From Paracidovorax oryzae ATCC 19882 (lineage in GTDB: Bacteria; Pseudomonadota; Gammaproteobacteria; Burkholderiales; Burkholderiaceae_C), in contig NZ_JMKU01000009.1 of NCBI RefSeq assembly GCF_000687165.1, positions 173,133-237,132 on the forward strand: 64,000 bases of DNA, given 5' to 3'. How positions within the stretch are numbered: position 1 is the first letter of the stretch; every line of letters starts with the position of its first letter. This document shows positions 10,181-15,417 of the stretch, in pieces. The translations under genes were made by a program, and so were the position numbers. Under the pieces are notes generated by a model. The model did no database searches. It saw only the letters and a list, made by a program, of their open reading frames with translations, and was not told the origin of the DNA.

Positions 10181-10516
10181 GGGCCGTTAGCTCAGTTGGT
10201 TAGAGCAGAGGACTTGACGGGGAGGTTCCTGTCCCCAGGCGACGGCCTGGGAATGGAGCGGCACCCAATGGGTTGCTCAAGGTAAGTTCGCTCTGCCTTG
10301 AAGTAGAACTTCTCAAATTCGGTGAACGCTACTGCGCGCCCTGCGCGCTATGCCAACGCCGAGCGAAGCCCTCCGCAAGGAGGGAACGTGTAGAGACTCG
10401 ACGGGAAGGCCGAAAGGCAAGACAGAGTCCAGGCCACGAACCGGAAACGGGCGGCGAAAGCCGAAGTGGCACGCATAATCCTTTGGTCGCTGGTTCGAGC
10501 CCAGCACGGCCTACCA
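10181..10516 (+). tRNA. tRNA-Ile(CAU), interrupted by a group I intron
   Basis: Exon 1 is 10181-10214 and exon 2 is 10474-10516, including an encoded CCA (10514-10516). Joining them gives a normal cloverleaf: acceptor GGGCCGU/ACGGCCU (first pair G-U), D arm GCUC/GAGC, anticodon arm GAGGA/UCCUU around loop CUCAUAA, and T arm GCUGG-UUCGAGC-CCAGC. The CAU anticodon with these features is that of the minor isoleucine tRNA whose C34 becomes lysidine to read AUA, rather than tRNA-Met. The interruption lies between U33 and C34. A methionine identity is not fully excluded from sequence alone, but the exons closely resemble known tRNA-Ile2 genes. Confidence 0.9.
10215..10473 (+). ncRNA. group I self-splicing intron in the tRNA-Ile anticodon loop
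   Basis: 259 nt. It starts right after U33 of exon 1 and ends in G (10473), the two boundary rules of group I introns. Exon 1 GGACU can pair with GGUUC just inside the intron to form P1 with the required U-G at the splice site. Core segments are recognisable: P-like AAATTCGGTGAACG (10315-10328), Q-like CAACGCCGAGC (10354-10364), R-like GTGTAGAGACTCGACGGG (10388-10405) and S-like GACAGAGTCCAGG (10421-10433). These resemble the intron in Azoarcus tRNA-Ile (subgroup IC3). A 7-bp stem CCCAGGC/GCCTGGG (10234-10251) probably belongs to P2. There is no room for a homing endonuclease. Confidence 0.88.
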
Positions 10517-10794
10517 CATACACAAAATCGTGGCGACCCGCGTCGCCCGACGCCGGCTACAGCCGCATGCCCCCTTGGGTGCCCCGCCACCGAGAAGCGG
10601 AGTGCTTTCGCGCGGGCTGATGGGGGCTGATGGGGGCTGCTGGTGGATGTCGATGCCGCCAGTGCGGCCAGCATCCGCGTTTCGCTCGCTGCATCACGGG
10701 TTCGCTCCGAAGACGACACGTGCGTCTCCGCTTCGATATGGTGCCGTTGATCTCCCAGCCATCGAGATCGAAGTCCCACTATCGGAAGGTGCCC

Positions 10795-11772
10795 ATGAAA
10801 AAACTGACATCGTTTTTGTTCGCGCTGTCGCTCTCCTTCGCCGGCGCGGCCGGTGCCGCGCCCATCGCTGCCGGCAAGCAGCGTTTCCTGGGGTGCGCCT
10901 ATAGCGCGCCGGAGGCGCAGGATTTCGCCAAGTACTGGAACAAGGTCACGCCCGAAAACGCCGGGAAATGGGGCAGCGTGGAGGCGGTTCGCGGCCGCAT
11001 GGACTGGAGGGCTCTCGACGAGGCGTACAACTTCGCAAAGAAGAACCGCATGCCTTTCCAGTTCCACCAACTGGTGTGGGGCAGCCAACAACCAACCTGG
11101 GTGCGGACGTTGCCGCCGGCAGAGCAACGTGCCGCAATCGAGCATTGGTTCGCCTCGGTAGCGCAGCGCTACCCCGACATCGACTTCGTGGAAGTGGCCA
11201 ACGAGATACTGCCGGGCCACAACCAGCCCGACGGCAGGTATCCCGACAGCGGCAATTACATGCAGGCGCTGGGTGGCGCAGGCTCTTCCGGCTGGGACTG
11301 GGTCCTGCAGGCGTTCCGGCTGGCGCGGCATTACTTTCCCCGTGCCAAACTGATGATCAATGACTTCGGCATCACCGGCAACGCCAATGCCACCCGCCAG
11401 TACCTCCGGATCATTCAGCTGTTGCAGCGCGAGCATCTGATCGATGCGATCGGCCTGCAGGAACATGCCTTTGAAACCGCTTACGCGCCCATGTCGCTGC
11501 AGCGCTCCAACCTCGACATCCTGGCGTCCACAGGCTTGCCGATCTACGTCACCGAGTTCGATCTGGATGGGCCGACCGATGCCCAACAGTTGGCCAGCTA
11601 CCAACGCGTGTTCCCGATGTTCTGGGAGCACCCGGGCGTGCGCGGCGTGACTCTGTGGGGCTTCCGGCCTGGCCTGTGGCGCGACGCCGAAGGCGCCTAC
11701 CTGGTCCGGGAGAACGGCATGGAGCGCCCGGCGCTGACGTGGCTGCGCAACTACGTGGCGAGCAGGCCGTGA
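10795..11772 (+). CDS. secreted GH10 endo-1,4-beta-xylanase
   Basis: 325 aa. The signal peptide MKKLTSFLFALSLSFAGAAGA is followed directly by a single GH10 catalytic domain. Seen: substrate-binding KVTPENAGKW, QFHQLVWGSQQPTW, the acid/base Glu in VEVANEILPGH (Asn-Glu pair conserved) and the nucleophile Glu in VTEFDLD, then GVTLWGF near the end. It hydrolyses xylan backbones in the periplasm or outside the cell, which fits a plant-associated lifestyle. No carbohydrate-binding module or other plant-polymer enzyme is next to it. Start at ATG 10795; the open frame extends upstream but lacks any signal there. The 278 bp between the tRNA and this gene show nothing else I can support. Confidence 0.92.
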   Translation: MKKLTSFLFALSLSFAGAAGAAPIAAGKQRFLGCAYSAPEAQDFAKYWNKVTPENAGKWGSVEAVRGRMDWRALDEAYNFAKKNRMPFQFHQLVWGSQQPTWVRTLPPAEQRAAIEHWFASVAQRYPDIDFVEVANEILPGHNQPDGRYPDSGNYMQALGGAGSSGWDWVLQAFRLARHYFPRAKLMINDFGITGNANATRQYLRIIQLLQREHLIDAIGLQEHAFETAYAPMSLQRSNLDILASTGLPIYVTEFDLDGPTDAQQLASYQRVFPMFWEHPGVRGVTLWGFRPGLWRDAEGAYLVRENGMERPALTWLRNYVASRP

Positions 11773-11810
11773 CGGGCCGGTGAGTGGGGCATGGGCCTGG
11801 GAGTGCCGAA

Positions 11811-11834
11811 GGATTCAACGTGGTGTTTGAATCC
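11811..11834. repeat. perfect 8-bp inverted repeat at the island's left edge
   Basis: GGATTCAA and TTGAATCC are separated by 8 nt, between the xylanase and repressor genes, which converge here. There is no T-run on either side, so it is not a standard intrinsic terminator. It may act as a bidirectional hairpin or mark an old junction. Confidence 0.4.
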
Positions 11835-11844
11835 GTGCGCAGGG

Positions 11845-12543
11845 TCAGATCTTCCGTCCGTTCCAGATCCAGATGACTTTGCCCAGGACTTCCACCGCGT
11901 GCTTGCCTTCCAGTACATCCACCGTCTTCACGGTGGGGTTGTCGCTGCTGATCTCGTAGGCCCCGTCCAGCCGCTGGCGCACGCGCTTGATGAAGAGGCG
12001 GTTCTGGGCTCCCAGGACATACACGCCGTCCACTTCTACCGTGCGTACGCCTGCGTCCACCAGCAGTACGTCACCGTCCAGGAACGTGGGTTCCATGGAA
12101 TCCCCATAGGCATGGATGAAGCGGAGGTTCTCGGGGGTGCTGAGGCCGCGCAGCGTCCTGCCGATCCATGTGGGGGAGAGCGTGAGACGGCCCACCATCA
12201 CATCCTCGTGCGCCATTTCGCTGCCTGCACCCATGGATGCTGCATTCGCCAACTGCGGCACGGTCACGCTGCCCGATGTGGACACTGCGGCGGGCTGGCT
12301 CGGCTTGCGGTGCGCCGGGGCGGCGTGCCTGTCGCCGGTCAGCAGCCACGCGGCGGAGCAGCCGATGAGTTCTTCCGCCTTCAGGGCGCCGGCCTTGGAA
12401 ACGCCCCGCATCTCCCAGTTCTTGATGTTCTGGGGGGACTCTCCCAGCAGGCGTGCGACGGCGGACTGGCCGGTCACGTCCTTGATCTCGGAGGCGGCCT
12501 GGTAGAGGCGTAAGGCGCTTTCGTGCATGGCGCGATTGTCCAT
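11845..12543 (-). CDS. phage-type transcriptional repressor with S24 (LexA/CI) peptidase domain
   Basis: 232 aa. The N-terminal helix-turn-helix (about residues 20-60: TGQSAVARLLGESPQNIKNW) is joined by a Pro/Ser/Ala linker to a C-terminal S24 domain with the catalytic Ser in AYGDSMEPTF and the Lys in RLFIKRV. A small-residue segment (ANAASMGAGSE) is a plausible self-cleavage site. By family analogy, RecA filaments after DNA damage would trigger self-cleavage and switch on the phage-derived genes to the right. It is transcribed away from them, with an operator array directly upstream. Start at ATG 12543, or ATG 12528 as an alternative. Confidence 0.88.
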   Translation of the reverse strand: MDNRAMHESALRLYQAASEIKDVTGQSAVARLLGESPQNIKNWEMRGVSKAGALKAEELIGCSAAWLLTGDRHAAPAHRKPSQPAAVSTSGSVTVPQLANAASMGAGSEMAHEDVMVGRLTLSPTWIGRTLRGLSTPENLRFIHAYGDSMEPTFLDGDVLLVDAGVRTVEVDGVYVLGAQNRLFIKRVRQRLDGAYEISSDNPTVKTVDVLEGKHAVEVLGKVIWIWNGRKI

Positions 12544-12549
12544 CGATTA

Positions 12550-12592
12550 AACAAAATGTTGTTAAACAAATTGTTTGACCCCTGTTTAAACA
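12550..12592. promoter_or_regulatory. triple operator array between repressor and Q-like gene
   Basis: Three AACA/TGTT-type palindromes lie in a row: AACA-AAA-TGTT (12550-12560), AAACAA-A-TTGTTT (12564-12576, perfect) and TGTTTAAACA (12583-12592, perfect). Centres are about 15 and 17.5 bp apart. The stretch is strikingly AT-rich against its surroundings. The layout resembles the three-site operators of lambdoid repressors, controlling the repressor leftwards and the early gene rightwards. Confidence 0.7.
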
Positions 12593-12689
12593 TGGTGTTA
12601 AATACAGGCATGGATCGAGACACCGGGGCTGAGGCCCTGCACAGGTGCTCCCGGTCCGCCCGACGCCCCCTTACCTCTGAAGGAATACC

Positions 12690-13301
12690 ATGTACCGCAA
12701 CGATTCCCGCACCGTCCAGGAAGCCTACAGCACCGCCGGCAACTCCTCCAACCTCCGTCTTTGCGTGCGCGAGGGGGCGTCCCGGTCGGATGCGGACCTT
12801 CTGGTGGCTGCCGGCTGGAGCCGCTCCCGCGTCGGAGGCGCGCTGCTGCGGCTGCATTCGGAATACGACGGGGCCGACCATTCGGGCATGCCGCGGTCCG
12901 ACATGCTCCATGCTTCGCCCAAGGACCGGTCGCAAGACGTGGAGCAACGCCTCGCGCTCCGGCATGCCCAGGTGCTCGCCCGGCTGAAGACGCTGCCGCA
13001 AGTGCGCGAGCAACTGGCCGCGCAGGCGACTCGCTGGCGCATCGATGCGCCGCATTCCGTGGCTACCGCAGTGCTGTATTGGTGGTTGCAGCCGACGTGT
13101 TCGGCGTGCGAAGGCCGCAAGTTCGAGTCCGTGCCGGGTACGGCGCGGCTTTCATCCAGGGCATGCAAGGCGTGCGCAGGCACGGGCCTTTCCCGCGTGC
13201 CGCATGGCGAGGCGGGTCGCCGCATGGCCAATTTCATCGACGACTGCGTGCACCGGGCACGCCAATCCATCGGAAATCGCTTGCATTCCATCAGAAGCTG
13301 A
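12690..13301 (+). CDS. Q-like late-gene regulator/antiterminator (putative), zinc-finger protein
   Basis: 203 aa with RBS AAGGA before ATG 12690. The C-terminal part carries a pair of knuckles, CSAC (about residue 136) and CKACAGTG (about 159), a spacing and CxxCxGTG form found in DnaJ-like zinc fingers and in phage antitermination Q proteins. The N-terminal part is Arg-rich and helical. It is the only rightward gene between the operators and the late region, and a promoter followed by strong terminators lies right after it, the position Q holds in lambdoid phages. Function is inferred from motif and context. Confidence 0.55.
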   Translation: MYRNDSRTVQEAYSTAGNSSNLRLCVREGASRSDADLLVAAGWSRSRVGGALLRLHSEYDGADHSGMPRSDMLHASPKDRSQDVEQRLALRHAQVLARLKTLPQVREQLAAQATRWRIDAPHSVATAVLYWWLQPTCSACEGRKFESVPGTARLSSRACKACAGTGLSRVPHGEAGRRMANFIDDCVHRARQSIGNRLHSIRS

Positions 13302-13309
13302 ATTAGAAT
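13281..13309 (+). promoter_or_regulatory. candidate late promoter (pR'-like)
   Basis: TTGCAT (13281-13286), a 17-bp spacer, then TAGAAT (13304-13309), at the very end of the Q-like gene. The -10 matches 5 of 6 consensus bases, the -35 only 3. About 130 bp of untranslated leader follows before two strong terminators, as at lambda pR'/tR'. Confidence 0.45.
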
Positions 13310-13442
13310 TGCATCAGTCGATTGCAGGGGGGAATAATCCTCTTGCCCGACGCCTCTTCGTCGAACGCCCGCAGCAACTTTCAGGCCTCTGGTCTGGGTG
13401 GTTTGCGGTAGATCCTGAGGAAGGCGCACGTCCTTTTTTTGA

Positions 13443-13474
13443 AGCCCGCAGTGTTGTTGCCCTGCGGGCTTTTT
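13443..13474 (+). terminator. intrinsic terminator, first of a tandem pair (tR'-like)
   Basis: AGCCCGCAG (13443-13451) pairs perfectly with CTGCGGGCT (13462-13470), followed by TTTTT. It lies about 130 bp after the candidate late promoter. Confidence 0.8.
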
Positions 13475-13485
13475 CGTTCGCCACT

Positions 13486-13524
13486 AAAAAAGCCCGCGCA
13501 GCGTTTGCTGTCGCGGGTTTTTTT
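13486..13524 (+). terminator. intrinsic terminator, second of the tandem pair
   Basis: CCCGCGCAGC (13493-13502) pairs with GCTG-T-CGCGGG (13507-13517, one bulge). A6 precedes and T7 follows, so it may also work leftwards. The RBS of the Com-like gene follows at once. Confidence 0.8.
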
Positions 13525-13540
13525 CATCGGAAGGTTCGCC

Positions 13541-13633
13541 ATGCGAGGCATGAGATGCGCCCGTTGCAGCCCCGCGTGCTGTGCGTGCTTGCGCGTCCGA
13601 GTGTCCAGGTGCCTGTACTGCGGCGCCTCATGA
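13541..13633 (+). CDS. Com-like zinc-knuckle mini-protein
   Basis: 30 aa, with a GGAAGG ribosome-binding site 6 nt upstream of ATG 13541. The protein begins MRGMRCARC and ends SRCLYCGAS, that is CxxC near the start and RCxxCG near the end. This is the layout of phage Mu Com and its small prophage relatives (M-R-x-I-R-C-x-x-C ... C-P-R-C-G). Mu Com is a zinc-binding translational activator of the DNA-modification gene mom; no mom-like gene is present here. It could instead be a chance cysteine-rich frame, but position, RBS and motif agree. Confidence 0.5.
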   Translation: MRGMRCARCSPACCACLRVRVSRCLYCGAS

Positions 13634-13778
13634 CATACGGCTTGCCGGCTCCGGCCCTGGCGTAAGCATCCCCGGTCGTCTCCCCCCGGGCAGCCGCAGA
13701 GCCGGCCAGGTTTCTCTTTTCGCGCAGTTCATCCACTTCCGGCCTCACGGCCATCTTCGCCCGACAGGGCATCCACCC

Positions 13779-13800
13779 GCCCGCGCAAGCGGGCTTTTTT
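13779..13800 (+). terminator. hairpin plus T6 upstream of tail tube gene
   Basis: GCCCGC, loop GCAA, GCGGGC, then TTTTTT: a textbook intrinsic terminator that ends 16 bp before the tail tube start codon, with the RBS GAAAGG between. The 183 bp from the Com-like gene to the tail tube gene otherwise hold nothing I can support. Confidence 0.75.
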
Positions 13801-13816
13801 CATTGAAAGGCCCAAC

Positions 13817-14464
13817 ATGGCTGTCTCCCTTCCCGACGGTGCAACCGTCGCCATCGCAACCGGCTACGGCACCGCCAAGGCCGTCACCGCCATCTCCAAC
13901 GCAGCACCCGGCGTGGCCACCAGCACGGCGCACGGGCTGGCCAACGGCGCGTTCTTCGAGCTGAAGTCCGGCTGGCAGAAGATCAGCGAGCGGATCTTCA
14001 AGGCCGCCAATGTCGCAGCGAATGCGCTGGAAATCGCTGGCTCCGATACGGCCGACGTGAACCGCTTCCCGGCGGGCTCGTCCGCCGGTTCGCTGCGCGA
14101 GATCCTGGCCTGGACCCAGATCCCGCAGATCCTGGAGTTCACCACCAACGGCGGCGACCAGCAGTTCGCGAACTTCTCGTTCCTCGAGGAGGACTACGAA
14201 CGCCAGCTGCCCACGGTCACCGGTGCGCAGTCCATCCAGATCGGCATCGGCGACGACCCCACGCTGCCTGGCTACCAGGCGCTCAAGGCCGCAGGCGAGT
14301 CGCGCGCGATCCGTGCAGTGAAGGTCGCGCTGCCCAACGGCTCGGTGATCCTCTACAACGGCTACGTGTCGTTCAACGAGACCCCCACCCTGACCAAGGG
14401 CCAGGTGATGCAGGTGCGCGCCACCATCTCCCTGCAGGGCCGGCCGGTCCGCTATACGGCCTGA
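13817..14464 (+). CDS. phage tail tube (major tail) protein
   Basis: 215 aa with no signal peptide and no membrane segment. It has the features of siphophage tail tube subunits: a N-terminal SLPDGATVAIATGYG, the ATSTAHGLANGAFFEL segment common to this family, a beta-rich body, and a position directly before the tail chaperone pair and the tape measure. It would polymerise into the tube around the tape measure protein. The gene is intact. Confidence 0.8.
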   Translation: MAVSLPDGATVAIATGYGTAKAVTAISNAAPGVATSTAHGLANGAFFELKSGWQKISERIFKAANVAANALEIAGSDTADVNRFPAGSSAGSLREILAWTQIPQILEFTTNGGDQQFANFSFLEEDYERQLPTVTGAQSIQIGIGDDPTLPGYQALKAAGESRAIRAVKVALPNGSVILYNGYVSFNETPTLTKGQVMQVRATISLQGRPVRYTA

Positions 14465-14480
14465 TCCAGGCCGGTGCCCC

Positions 14481-14502
14481 AAGGCCCTGCGGGGCCTTTT
14501 TT
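14481..14502 (+). terminator. hairpin plus T6 after tail tube gene
   Basis: AAGGCCC, loop TGCG, GGGCCTT, T-run to 14502. It lies 17 bp after the tail tube stop codon. Confidence 0.75.
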
Positions 14503-14505
14503 CAT

Positions 14506-14539
14506 GCCCCGCCGAACGTATGCGGCGAGGGCCTTTTTT
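14506..14539 (+). terminator. second hairpin plus T6 upstream of tail chaperone
   Basis: GCCC-CGCCG ... CGGCG-a-GGGC (14506-14514 with 14523-14532), then CTTTTTT. It lies 24 bp before the chaperone start codon. Confidence 0.6.
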
Positions 14540-14562
14540 CCTTCTCCTGAAAGCACAACATC

Positions 14563-14943
14563 ATGGCAAAAATCGTCCTGGGCAAGCGTCCCGAAACGTT
14601 CAAGCGCAAGGTTTCCTTCCCGATGCTCGATGGCAGCACGGGAGTGATCCACTGCGAGTTCTTCTACCGCACGAAATCCGAATTCGGCCAACTCGTCGAT
14701 GAGATCACGGAGGCCGCGGCCATGCCCGTGTCAGGCAGCCCCGGCACGATCAGCGACATCCTCGGCAACGCCGTGCGCAAGAACGGCGACTACCTCCTGA
14801 AGATCGTGAAGGCCTGGGATCTGGAAGACGTGGAGGTCAACGCGGAAAACGCCACGCGGCTTGCCGACGAGATTCCCGGCGGTGCCACTGCGATCTTCGA
14901 TGCATATCGCGAAGGCTGCGTCGAGGGCAAGCTGGGAAACTGA
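14563..14943 (+). CDS. phage tail assembly chaperone (lambda gpG-like)
   Basis: 126 aa, small and acidic at the C-terminus (IPGGATAIFDAYREGCVEGKLGN). It sits between tail tube and tape measure, where siphophages encode the chaperone that coats the tape measure during assembly. Its last sense codons are GGA AAC preceded by G, forming the slippery heptamer GGGAAAC (14934-14940) immediately before the TGA, so a -1 shift would extend it into the next gene. It resembles the tail assembly chaperones that commonly precede DUF1799 proteins. Confidence 0.75.
   Translation: MAKIVLGKRPETFKRKVSFPMLDGSTGVIHCEFFYRTKSEFGQLVDEITEAAAMPVSGSPGTISDILGNAVRKNGDYLLKIVKAWDLEDVEVNAENATRLADEIPGGATAIFDAYREGCVEGKLGN
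14934..14940 (+). promoter_or_regulatory. programmed -1 ribosomal frameshift site GGGAAAC
   Basis: The heptamer fits X-XXY-YYZ in the chaperone frame (G GGA AAC) and is followed directly by TGA. Slipping back one base puts ribosomes in the frame of the DUF1799 gene with no stop between; the fusion would be 126 + 7 + 108 = 241 aa. Lambda G/GT uses GGGAAAG at the same place in the genome. A 7-bp hairpin CGGCCAG/CTGGCCG (14974-14997) lies downstream, but at 33 nt it is farther than usual stimulators. Confidence 0.75.
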
Positions 14944-14960
14944 CCCGCGTCGCGCGCGCC

Positions 14961-15287
14961 ATGTACGAGCCCCCGGCCAGCGACGCCGAACTGGCCGCAT
15001 GGGGGCTGGAGCGCAGCGATTACGCGGAGACAGCCACTGAAGTGTGGCCGGAGAACTGGCCTGTCTATGTGCTGTGGTCGCGCATCTGCAACCAGTGGCG
15101 CGTGGGCATGGCCGGGGCCGTCGCGCTGGACTACGGCGTGCTGTTCCATGAGCTGGACCGCGCCGGCCTGGATCCCGACACATACGACGAGCGCTTCCGC
15201 GACATCCAGGTGATCGAGTCCGAAGCGCTCACGGTCTTTGCCGAGAGGGCGGAGAAGGAGCGGGCGCGCTTTGGCGGGGCGGCATGA
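14961..15287 (+). CDS. DUF1799 tail protein, probably made as a frameshift fusion (lambda gpT-like)
   Basis: 108 aa counted from ATG 14961, but there is no ribosome-binding site in front of it (CGCGTCGCGCGCGCC), which argues for translation by -1 frameshifting from the chaperone gene. The sequence (ELAAWGLERSDY, ENWPVYVLWSRICNQWRVG) matches DUF1799, a family found just upstream of tape measure genes. In lambda the gpGT fusion recruits tube subunits to the tape measure. Both frames are free of stops across the junction. Confidence 0.75.
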   Translation: MYEPPASDAELAAWGLERSDYAETATEVWPENWPVYVLWSRICNQWRVGMAGAVALDYGVLFHELDRAGLDPDTYDERFRDIQVIESEALTVFAERAEKERARFGGAA

Positions 15288-15339
15288 ATTGCTGCGCCCG
15301 CATGCGTGGCTTGCCTCCGCCACCCGTTCCCGCACAGGT

Positions 15340-15402
15340 CCCGCCCTTTGGCGGGCTTTCATTTCCCAGGCCGCCCGGCTGCATGCCGCGCGGCCTTTTT
15401 TT
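15340..15402 (+). terminator. two hairpins, second with T7, upstream of tape measure gene
   Basis: CCCGCC-CTTT-GGCGGG (15340-15355) lacks a full T-run. AGGCCGC (15368-15374) pairs with GCGGCCT (15390-15396) and is followed by T7, 16 bp before the tape measure start. They fill the 130-bp gap between the DUF1799 and tape measure genes. Confidence 0.65.
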
Positions 15403-15417
15403 ACATGGGCAGGAGCT

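Noticed and set aside
10181..10516. Reading the split tRNA as two degenerate tRNA fragments left by an integration event
   Set aside because: The joined exons form a complete cloverleaf, and the insert has group I boundaries and core segments, so an intron explains it better.
10348..11631. Minus-strand open frame overlapping the group I intron and the xylanase, considered as an intron-encoded endonuclease
   Set aside because: It shows no LAGLIDADG, GIY-YIG or HNH motif and runs antisense through the xylanase coding region.
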